Shown here: in pieces, positions 24,843-34,500 of the stretch
Position numbering within the stretch: position 1 is the stretch's first letter
Layout of the letters: each line of letters begins with the position of its first letter
Assembly (NCBI GenBank): GCA_934643865.1
Contig: CAKUCX010000025.1
Span: forward strand, 1-42,900
Source of the DNA: an uncultured Kiritimatiellota bacterium
GTDB taxonomy: Bacteria; Verrucomicrobiota; Kiritimatiellia; RFP12; UBA1067
DNA length: 42,900 nt
Direction: 5' to 3'
The notes under the pieces: model-generated
Seen by the model: the letters and a program-made list of their open reading frames with translations, nothing else
Database searches by the model: none
What the model was told of the DNA's origin: nothing
Program-made: the position numbers and the translations under genes

Positions 24843-26965
24843 GTCCGGGATTCCTCCTCGCTGTCGTCGTTGACCCGGACGGAGACCCGGGCCCGCGTCC
24901 ATCCGGCGTGCGTGCGCGTGTAGGCGAGCGTACCCGCACGCCGCGCCAGGCGTTCGCGTACGCCCTGGATGCCGAAATGCCCTTCGGTGACGCCCGGACA
25001 GGCCGTGGGGTCGAACCCGCAGCCGTTGTCCGAAACGGAGACGAGCAGCTGCCCGTTCCCCAGGCAGCCTGCGATGCGCACGGCCGTCGCCCGCCCGTGG
25101 CGGATGCCGTTCAGGGCAAGTTCGCGCACGATGCAGAGGATGTCGTGCGTGAACCGGTCGGAGAAACGGGCGCGGCGGACGTTGAAGCGGATGCCGAGGA
25201 CGATGCCGTGCAGGTGCGGCTGGAGCGTCGTGCGGACGGCGGCGCCGAGGGTCCGGGCCTCCAGCGCGCGGTTGCGTAGGTCCCAGAGGCTGTCGCGCAG
25301 GCTGAGGCGGCACGAGCCGAGTGCGCGTGCGGCGGTGTCCACATGGCGGACCATTTCGTCCGCCCGCCGCATGCCGCACTGCTGGGCGGCGGCGATTTCA
25401 AGCGAGACGCCCGTCAGGTTCTGCGAGAGCGAGTCGTGCAGTTCGACGGCGAGGCGCGTGCGCTCGACCATCTTGGTTTCGGTCCGCAGGTGCTTGAGCT
25501 GTTCGCGCGCGAGCTCGCGCCCCTTGCGGAGGGAGGCCCGCCGCAGCGCGACGTTCCAGGCGAAGACGCCGCACAGGGCGGCGCAGAGCGCGCCGATCAC
25601 GGACAGCAGCCGCGTGGGCGTCCACCAGGAGGGGCGCGCGAGGACACGCACGTCCGACGGAAGACGCGGGACAATCCGGATGCCCGTGTACTGGGGCTTG
25701 ATGGCGTGCCAGGCGACCGCCTCGACGATGCAGTACCCCGTGACCTCGATTTCGCTGCCGGCCGCCAGCACGGCAACCGTCGGCAGGATGGTCTCCGCCG
25801 CGACGGTGACGTGTTCGTCCCCGTCCCCGAGGATCAGCGCCTGTCCGTTCTCGCGCGTGGGGACCGAAAGGATGCGCCCGTGGATCCTGACGAGGTCTCC
25901 GTGGAGGTCGTTTCGCGGGCACACGATCCCCTCGTGGCGGCGGAGGTCGAAGATCCTGAGCGGTTTCGGCGGCAGGAGGACCGACGGGGGCTTCGACACC
26001 ACCGCATGCGGCGTCGCGTTGACGAGGCCGATGGAGACGAAGTTCGATTCGGGGAAGCCGAAAACCGTCACGTCCGCGCCGACGGAGAGGTCTTCGCGCC
26101 GGATGAAGGAGACGCAGACCTTACGGCCGCGTGCGTCCCGGACGAGGGCGTCCCGTCCGCCGTTCCAGACGGCGAGGATGGTCCCGGCGACGCTGTGGAG
26201 GCCGTCGTTCGCCAGGACCGACGGACCGATGTTCTCCAGGTGGTCGAGGGACGGCGGCAGGGGCGTACATGCGGCGTCGGCCGCAAGTTGGATCCGCTTC
26301 GGATCGCACACGCGGATCTGCCGCCCGTTCTGGAGGGGACCCGGATCGGCTGGCGAACAGAATCCGTCGATCACGATCTCCCTTCCCACGTAGCCGGAAA
26401 GGCGTTCCGCTTCCGCCGCGTCGATCAGGACGGGAACGACGATCGTGTACGTGCCGTCGACGATGCGCAGCAGCATCCAGTGGATGTTCTTGGCGCTCTG
26501 CACGGCCTCCCGGAGCACCGCGCGGATGCGGACGCGGCGGAAGTCGAACACGCCGCCGAGGAGGCCCGGCAGGGAGGCGGTCTGCGGTTCCGGCGCTTCC
26601 CCGTGGCGGAGAACGGACAGGGAATCGGGCACGGCGTACCGCTTCCGTCCGACGCCGAGGACGATGCGGCCCGTGGCGGCGATGACGTCGCCCGCGCGCG
26701 GCTTCTCGGGAATGGCGTCGGACAGGCGGAAGAGAAGCCCGACGGCGCCCGTCGCGTCTTCGACGGCGAGCTCGACCTGGCGCTGGTTCCGTTCGTAGTT
26801 GACGACGCTGACCTTCGCCGTGACCGCGAACGTGGATGCGGCGGCGTGCCGTTCGTAGACGGCCTCGTAGAGCGCACGGACTGACACGATGTCGGCCCGG
26901 CCCGAGAGGAACGCCGCTATTCCGGCGAGCGCGGCCAGAACGACGCTGTGGGAGAGGACTGCCAT
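24839..26965 (-). CDS. membrane sensor histidine kinase with OB-fold-like periplasmic domains
   Basis: The 708-residue protein has an N-terminal membrane segment (about 5-22). A long periplasmic region (25-450) follows with several OB-fold-like units, each showing a G-x-x-(I/V)-x-(A/V)-x-G strand (for example GDVIAATGRIV, GREIVIDGF, GSEIEVTGY). A second membrane segment lies near 465-485. A HisKA_3 dimerisation helix carries H510 in AVELHDSLSQNL, and the ATPase domain has DNGCGFDP and GIQGVRERL. It should phosphorylate the co-encoded regulator. Tandem OB folds as the sensor suggest binding of an oligosaccharide or other periplasmic ligand. The start at 26965 lies nine bases after a TATCAT -10 box and lacks a ribosome site. 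Confidence 0.88.
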   Translation of the reverse strand: MAVLSHSVVLAALAGIAAFLSGRADIVSVRALYEAVYERHAAASTFAVTAKVSVVNYERNQRQVELAVEDATGAVGLLFRLSDAIPEKPRAGDVIAATGRIVLGVGRKRYAVPDSLSVLRHGEAPEPQTASLPGLLGGVFDFRRVRIRAVLREAVQSAKNIHWMLLRIVDGTYTIVVPVLIDAAEAERLSGYVGREIVIDGFCSPADPGPLQNGRQIRVCDPKRIQLAADAACTPLPPSLDHLENIGPSVLANDGLHSVAGTILAVWNGGRDALVRDARGRKVCVSFIRREDLSVGADVTVFGFPESNFVSIGLVNATPHAVVSKPPSVLLPPKPLRIFDLRRHEGIVCPRNDLHGDLVRIHGRILSVPTRENGQALILGDGDEHVTVAAETILPTVAVLAAGSEIEVTGYCIVEAVAWHAIKPQYTGIRIVPRLPSDVRVLARPSWWTPTRLLSVIGALCAALCGVFAWNVALRRASLRKGRELAREQLKHLRTETKMVERTRLAVELHDSLSQNLTGVSLEIAAAQQCGMRRADEMVRHVDTAARALGSCRLSLRDSLWDLRNRALEARTLGAAVRTTLQPHLHGIVLGIRFNVRRARFSDRFTHDILCIVRELALNGIRHGRATAVRIAGCLGNGQLLVSVSDNGCGFDPTACPGVTEGHFGIQGVRERLARRAGTLAYTRTHAGWTRARVSVRVNDDSEEESRT

Positions 26966-26974
26966 GCGCACCGC

Positions 26975-27055
26975 ATGATACCATACTTTGGAGGGGACGG
27001 ACATACCCGACTTTGGTCGGGATTGCGATGCGGATGGAGGATTGTGTATCATAAT
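26975..27055. promoter_or_regulatory. divergent promoter region with direct and inverted repeats between kinase and beta-helix genes
   Basis: Minus strand: TATCAT (26980 to 26975) for the kinase gene. Plus strand: TTGCGA (27023-27028), 18 bases, TATCAT (27047-27052) for the beta-helix gene. Between them ACTTTGG occurs twice (26985-26991 and 27010-27016, 25 bases apart). The second copy sits inside a perfect palindrome, CCCGAC-TTTG-GTCGGG (27006-27021). These could be operator sites for the response regulator. Confidence 0.5.
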
Positions 27056-27085
27056 CCGCATCGAGGGATGAACAGGAGACGGAAC

Positions 27086-28537
27086 ATGAAGAGGATGCCT
27101 TTGTTGTCTGCGGCCGCGTGGACGGCCATGACGGTGGCCGCCCTTGCCGGAACGCGCCATGTCGTACCCGCCGGGACGGAGGGCAATGTGCCCGCCGCGC
27201 CCTACGAGACCTGGGAGACGGCGGCGAACGACCTCCGCGACGCGCTTGCGGTGGCGCAGATGGGGGATGAAATCCTGGTCCGCCCGGGTGTCTACGCCGT
27301 GACGGAACAGATTGCGGTCACGGCGAAGAACCTCACGATACGGAGCTGCGACCCGGTGACGGGCGCGCCTGACCGCGACGGGACCGTCTTCGACGGATCG
27401 GGCCTTTCGGGTGAGGCGGCGGGGATGTTCACCGTCGCGGCGGGCGTAGCGGGCGTGACGCTTGACGGCCTCACGCTCCGCAACTCGCCGGTCGGCGGTC
27501 TCTCCTGTCCGTCGTCACCGCGAACCCATGTCCTGAACTGCGCGTTTACCGGCAACACGGCGAACGGCGCATCGGGCGGTGGCGCGTACATCTCGGGTAA
27601 CGGTGCGGTGGTGAGCAACTGCCTTTTCGAGGCGAACAGGGCGCGGAGCTCCGGCCGGGGCGGAAACGGCGGCGGCCTCTACATGCCCGGCAACGAGCAG
27701 ACTCGCGGGTACGTCGTGGACTGCGTCTTCAGGGGCAACGAGGCCGAAGCCTCGGGCGGGCACGTCGCCGCGACAAAGGCCGTCACGCTTGCCTCCTGCA
27801 CGTTCACCGGCACGGCCGGCAGCAACTATGGCGGTGTCCTCACGTATGCGGAGGGATCCGCCCTGGTCGTCTCGAACTGCACGTTTACCGGCCTCACCGT
27901 CGCGAGAGGCGCGAACGCGCTTCTCGAATTCCGAAGCGCGGCTCTTCTGGCGGGCTGTTCGTTCACCAACATGCCCGGTGGTTCCGTGACGGCCAACGCA
28001 TGCCTGATCCTGCGCGGCGGACCTTTTGAGCTGGACGTGCGCAACTGCCTCTTTGCGTCCTTGGCCGGAACGCCGGTCGTCTACGCCTTTGGCCGCTACG
28101 CGGATGTCTCGGCGCGCGTGAAGTTCGAGAACTGCACCGTCGATGCCGTCGGTTCCGACATCGCGAAAGCGCGTGACTCGGAGCCGGGCTACACGACGGT
28201 CTCCTGTTCGACGAACGAATGGACGAACTGCATCCTCCTCTGCAGCATCCCGTCCTCGTCCCCCGAACACGCGAATTTCTTCCGTTCCTGCCACACGGAC
28301 GGGGATCCCGGCTTCGTCAATCCAGTCGGCGGCGACTGGTCGCTGCGGCGTTCCTCCCCCTGCCGCGACCAGGGGGAGATGCTGCCCTGGATGGATGCGG
28401 CGGCCGTGGACCTCGCGGGCAACCCGCGTGTCGTCGCGGACGGTGTGACGCTTGTACGGAATCCGGCGGCGCTGCCGGACATCGGCTGCTACGAGAACCA
28501 GGAGGCGCCACGCGGAAGCTGCCTCATCATCCGGTAA
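27086..28537 (+). CDS. secreted right-handed beta-helix (pectate-lyase-like fold) protein
   Basis: The 483-residue product has a signal peptide (about 1-22). The N-terminal part resembles the DUF1565/choice-of-anchor beta-helix start (ETWETAANDLRDALAVAQMGDEILVRPGVY). Repeated coils follow with N-C-x-F-x-G/N turns (VLNCAFTGNTANGASGGGAY, VSNCLFEANRA, VVDCVFRGNEA, LASCTFTGT). No catalytic residues are assigned; such proteins are adhesins or polysaccharide lyases. It ends in DIGCYENQEAPRGSCLIIR. AGGAG at 27074-27078, seven bases before the ATG, sets the start. It is divergent from the two-component genes and leads the hydrolase run. Confidence 0.8.
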   Translation: MKRMPLLSAAAWTAMTVAALAGTRHVVPAGTEGNVPAAPYETWETAANDLRDALAVAQMGDEILVRPGVYAVTEQIAVTAKNLTIRSCDPVTGAPDRDGTVFDGSGLSGEAAGMFTVAAGVAGVTLDGLTLRNSPVGGLSCPSSPRTHVLNCAFTGNTANGASGGGAYISGNGAVVSNCLFEANRARSSGRGGNGGGLYMPGNEQTRGYVVDCVFRGNEAEASGGHVAATKAVTLASCTFTGTAGSNYGGVLTYAEGSALVVSNCTFTGLTVARGANALLEFRSAALLAGCSFTNMPGGSVTANACLILRGGPFELDVRNCLFASLAGTPVVYAFGRYADVSARVKFENCTVDAVGSDIAKARDSEPGYTTVSCSTNEWTNCILLCSIPSSSPEHANFFRSCHTDGDPGFVNPVGGDWSLRRSSPCRDQGEMLPWMDAAAVDLAGNPRVVADGVTLVRNPAALPDIGCYENQEAPRGSCLIIR

Positions 28538-28560
28538 TCCAGTCTGAAGGGGACAGTACC

Positions 28561-31500
28561 ATGCGAAAGGCGTTGCTGGCCGTGGTGTTGGGAGTGTGGG
28601 GGGCTGCATCGGCGGCGGTCAGGCCGGCGGCGGTCTTCTCGGACCATGCGGTCTTGCTGAGGGCGGCGGACACGCCGGTCTTCGGCAGGGCGGATCCGGG
28701 TGAGGCGGTGCGGGTTTCGCTTGGAACGGTCCGGGCGGACGGCGTGGCCGGCCAGGACGGCACATGGCTCGTCCGGCTCGACCTCCGGAATGTCGGGGAA
28801 GGTCCGTTCGACCTGGAAATCAACGACCGGGTGGTCCGGGACGTGCTCGTGGGGGAGGTCTGGTTGGCTTCGGGCCAGTCCAACATGGAGTTCTCGGAGG
28901 GCTCCGCCGACGACGCCGAGGCGGCGTGTGCGCAGACGAACCGGATGGTGCGCTGTTTCCGGGTGGCCCGGAACATTGCGCTTGAACCCGGTTCGGACGT
29001 GTCGGGCCGCTGGCATTTTGTCAGCCCCGAAACGACGCCGAAGATGTCGGCCGTCGGCTACCAGTTCGCCACGCGGGTGCAGGCCGCGCTGCGGCGTCCG
29101 GTCGGGTTCGTCGTGGCGGCGGTCGGCGGCTCGAAGATCGAGGCATGGTGTACGCCCGAGACGACCGTGGACAATCCGCGCGCCCAGGCCGAGATGGACG
29201 CCCTGGCCGCATTCGTCCAGGACTATCGGCACTACGAGACGGCGTGCGAGGCCGAACTGCGCGGCTGGGAACGGTCGTGTGGACGCCTGGACCGTCCCCA
29301 TGGCGGAATCCCGGCGGACGGCTGGCGGGACGTGCGGAAGCCCGAGGCGGAATCCTTCGTCCATCCCGCCGGCGCGGTCTGGCTCCGGCGGACGGTCGTG
29401 GCGCAACGCGGCAAGGGGCTTCGGGTCTCACGGAAACGCTTCATCGAACAGCAGTGGCGCTTTGACACGTCCAGTATGGAGGTCTACTGGAACGGGCGGC
29501 CCCTCGTGCGGCATTTCCCGGACGATCCCCTCGACCGGAACACGGAGCATTTCGACGTCGCCGGCGAGGCGGTGTCGGCGACGAACGTGCTGGCGGTGCG
29601 CGTCTTCAATGCCGAGGAGATCCCGAACGTCTTCTACGGTCTGCACGTGAACGGGCGGCGCCTGCCGTACGGCGGCTGGTCGCTTGCCGAAGAGTTCCGC
29701 CTGTCCCCGCTGACAGGACGCGAAAAGGCGACCCTGCCCGCACGGCAGCGCTTCTGCCTGCCGCAGCATTACCCGTCGGGGCTTTACAACGGCATGGTCG
29801 CCGGACTCGTGCCGATGGGCCTTTCGGGCGTCATCTGGTATCAGGGCGAATCGAACACGAAACGGGCGGATGCCTACGAAGACCTGTTCCGTTCGCTCAT
29901 CCTTTCCTGGCGGAGGCTTTTCGGGCGGGAGAACCTGCCGTTCGCCTGGTGCCAGCTGGCGGGCAACGCGCGAAAGGCCGTACGTCCGGATCGCGGGGAC
30001 ACGAACTGGCCGAAGCTCCGCGACGCGCAGGACCACGTGCTCGACCTCCCGATGACGGGACAGGCCGTTCTCATCGACGTCGGCGAGGAGGAGGACATCC
30101 ATCCGCGCGACAAGCGGACGCCGGGGCGCCGGCTTGCGAACTGGGCGCTCAACCAAGTCTACGGGCAGAAGGAGATCCCGTACCTAGGGCCGCGGTTCGC
30201 GGGCGTCGAGCGGCAGGGCGACGCGCTCGTCGTCCGTTTCCGCGACAGCGCGAAGGGGCTTCGCGCACATGACCTCGGCACGAACTACGTTGTCCGTTCG
30301 CGCATCGGCAAGATGGGCACCGTGAAGCGCAACGCGCCGTCGGCCGAGGTCGAGGGATTCGCCGTGGCGGGCGCGGACGGCGTGTGGCACTGGGCGGACG
30401 AGGCGACGATCGAGGGCGCGTGCGTGCGCGTGCTGTCCCGGGCCGTTCCCGAACCGGTGTCCGTCCGCTACGGCTGGGCCATCAATCCCTGGGTCAACCT
30501 CTACAATTCGGACGGCCTGCCGGCCGTGCCGTTCGGCGTGCGGCACGTGGCGTCGGCGTCGCCTTTCGCCGGTGTGCCACAGACGCCCGAGCGGAGTTGG
30601 AAGGGCGCGTCGCTGGAGGCGTGGGCGACCCACGTCAACATGTGCCGGGATGTCAGGCTGACGAACGGCGTCCTCTCGGCCGTCGTGACGGGACGCGATT
30701 CGCAGTTCATCGCGCGCTTCCCGGAACCACTCGCAATCTCGCCGGACCAGACGGTGCGCCTGACGCTGCGGGCGCAGGGGACGGGGCCCGCGCAGTTCTT
30801 CTGGCAGGGTGCGGACGATGCGGCGATGTCGCGCACGAACTGCCACACGTTCCATCTGGGTACGGCGGGGACCGTGCAGACCTATGCGTTCCAGCCGGGC
30901 TGGCTTGCGGGGAGGGTCCAGGCCCTGCGGCTGGACTTCCCGCCCGAGTTCAAGGACGGCGTACTGGTCGAAATCCACGGAATCGAGATCGTCCCGGGGA
31001 TCCGGCGCGAACCGATTGACGCGGCGCGGTCGGAGTGGGTGACGTTCGCGCTTCGGATGCCGCCCGGCGTCCACTACTGCTCGATGCGCTGGAACGGCGA
31101 GACGCAGGGGCGGGGGTATTTCGGTTTTGTGCCGGCGACGGACGGGCTTGAACATGTCTACGCCTACCGTCTCGGGGATTACCGGAACGAGTTTCCGGGT
31201 CCGGACCGGGGGAGGGTTTCGTGGAAGGGGACGATTCCGTTCTTCACCATCGGCCAGCAGGCGTCCGACGCGGTTCTGCCGGCCCGGAACGTCACGTTCC
31301 ACCCGGGACGCCCCGATCTCCCGGCCGATCCCGTGGTTACGGCCGCCTATCCGTCCGAGGCGATTCCGCGCGCGGGGCGTCCGTTCCCCGTCGAGATCGT
31401 CGTCCGCAACTACGGGACACGTCCGGCGGAGAACCTGCGCTTCGCGTTCGACGGGTTGCCGCCCGGCGTGAAACCGCTGAATCCCGTTGAACTGGAACCG

Positions 31501-34500
31501 GGAGCCCCCCTGCCGGGAACGGACGGGCGCGACACGATCCACCTGAAACGCCTGCCGCCTCTGGCGAGCGAGCGCGTCTACAGGATTTGGCTGTCCGATC
31601 CGGGCGTCGGCCCGCATGCCTTTGGCGTGACGCTGCGGGCGGACGGCGTGCCGCCGCGCAGGACGGCGGTGAAGGCCGACGTGAAGCCCTCCCTGGGCCT
31701 GCCGAAGGCGGACTATCCGCCGGAACCCCGGAAGGTCGACACCTCGCCGTACGAAATCGGCGCGTTCATCTTCCCCGTCTGGGGTGAGGGGTTCCCCTAT
31801 GGCTGGCACAGCGCCTGGTCGCACGCGCCGTGGCGCAAGCCCGTGCTGGGCTGGTATGACGAGACCGCGACGGAAACGCTCGACTGGCAGATCAAGCACC
31901 TTGCCGAGAACGGCATCTCCTACGTGCTGGTCGACTGGTACTGGAGCCGTGGCAAGCCAAGGCAGAACCAGTGGCCGGAACGCTTCAGGAAAGCGCGCTA
32001 CCGCAAGTACCTCAAGTGGCAGGTCAACTGGTGCAACGAGGCCGGCGTGCGCACGCATACGCTGGCGGACCACGAACGGCTGACGCGCTACTGGATCGAG
32101 AACTTCTTCAACGACCCCCAGTACCGTTTCGTCAACGGCATGCCGGCGGTCATGGTGTTCGTCACGCGGAATCTGGAGAAGTACCAGCCCGGCGTGACGG
32201 CGAAGGACTATCTGGACCTTTCCCGCCGCCTGGCGCGCGAGGCCGGCTACAAGGGCATCTGGTTCGAGACGAGCCGCAACACCGACAGCGAGGACCCCGC
32301 GCGCATCGCGTTCTTCCGGACGGCGGGCGTGGACGCGACAAGCATCTACCGCTACCTCGGCAAGGAGGTGCCGCGCGTGCCGCTCTCGCGCGAGGGCAAC
32401 CGGGCTTACAGGGATCTGGCCGACACGTCGCATGGCCACTGGCATACCGTCCTCAAGAACGGCGGACTGCCGATCCTCCCGACGCTCACGACCGGCTGGG
32501 ACAACCGTCCGTGGCAGGGCGACAGCTGGAACTCCTGGGCGGTGACGGGCATCAACGCCCGCGACTTCCGCCGCATTTGCGAAGACGGGCGCAGGTTCTC
32601 CGACGAGACCGGGCTGCGGACGCTGCTGATGGGTCCCCTCGACGAGTGGGGCGAGGGGGAAATCGGCTATCCGAACGCCGAGCACGGATTCGGTTTCCTG
32701 GAGGCCGTGCGGGACACGTTCGGGAGGAAAACGCCGGAGGGATGGGCGGTCAACGCGGCGCCGGAGGACTACGGGCGAACCTGTCCCCAGCGTCCCCCCA
32801 TGACGGAACCGGCAACGTGGTGGTTTCGTCCGGATGAACTCGATGGGACGCGGCATCTTCCCGCGCCACGGGAGGTTTCGCTGGGAGAATTGAAGTGGAC
32901 GCTGTCGCCGTATGCGCGGATGGAGGGAAGCCGCTTGATCGTTGACGTCCCGGAGTCTGCGGGTCCCTGCGCTTCCATGCCGTCTGCCGTAGTCGATCTC
33001 AGCCCCTTTGTGGGACATTGGCTTCGCCTGGAGATCCCGATCGAGGCGGCGCACGTCCCCCGGCCGGAAAAGCCCTACTGGGGCGTCAAGTTCCAGTTGC
33101 CCGTCGACTATGCGGATGGCACGCGCGACTGGCCGGGGCGCTGCTTCGGGGAGGGAACTTGGTCGTCCGTGGGGACGTTCCGTGCGCATATCCGGAAACC
33201 GCTTCGGCGTGCGAAGCTGGAACTCGGCCTGCAGTCGTCTACGGGGCGGGTCGTGTACGACTTGTCGAAACTGAAGGTCTGGGACGAAGGCGAGCTGTTC
33301 AAGCGTGTCAACCAGGACTTCAGGGTCAAGTACCCGGAGTCCGTCGCCCGCCGTGCGCCGATGCGCGGCGTCATGCTGGCGACGTCCGCGCGGGAGATTA
33401 CGGAAGACCATTTTGCGACCCTTGAACGCTGGGGGGCGACCCTGGCAAGGTTCCAGATCGCGCGCGGATGGACGACCGTAGGCGCCTGGCTGGATTGCGC
33501 CGCGTATGACCGCTATGTGGACGGCGAGCTCGACCTGCTGGAGAGGAACATCCTGCCGTGGGCGGCCAGGCATGGCATCAAGATCTGCCTCGACCTGCAT
33601 GCGGTGCCGGGCGCGCGCATCAATCCGGGAAAGCAGTTGCGGATGTGCTACGAGAAGAAGTACAGGGACCACTTTGTGGCGACGTGGCGTCGAATCGCCA
33701 CGCGCTTCAGGAACGATCCCCGGCTCTACGGATACGACCTTGTCAACGAGCCGAACCAGATGGGACACGCCCCCTACTCCTATCTCCACGTGCAGCTTGA
33801 CGCGGCGCGCGCAATTCGCGAAGTCGACACGCAGACGCCGATTGTCGTCGAAGCGAACGCCTACGACGGCGCGCCCGCGTTCGAGTATCTTTCGCCGCTT
33901 GCCCTGGACAACGTCATCTACCAGGTCCACTGCTACCTGCCGATGGAGTTTACGCACCAGGGGGTCTTCGATGCCGCGAAGAGAGGGGATTTCAAACCCT
34001 ATCCGAACGAGGCCGAAGGATGGAACAAGGCGTTCATCCGAAAGACGCTGGATCCCGTCCTCCGGTTCGCGCGCCGCCACCGGGCGAAGATCTACGTGGG
34101 CGAGTTCTCGGCGGTCACATGGGCGCCGGGCGCGGAAAACTACATGCGGGATGCAATCGAGATCTTCAACGAGTACGGCTGGGATTGGTCCTACCACGCC
34201 TTCCGCGAGTACCGGGAGTGGTCCGTCGAACACACGTGGAGCCGCGATGCGGACGGACGGGAGACCTACACGCCGTCTCTGGACAATCCGCGCATGCGTG
34301 TCCTGAAGAAGGGGTTTCGGGCGGATGTCGGCGGCAAGGTCCAGGAGGGGGCTGCCCAGACCGTGCTGACCGCGCCGACGGCCGCACATGCGCCGGAGAC
34401 ACGTCGGTTCACGGGCATTCCCTCCCTTGCGGTGTCGCCGTCGGGCAGGCGCCTCTGGGCGACGTGGTACACGGGAAGCACGGACGGCGAGGATTCCAAC

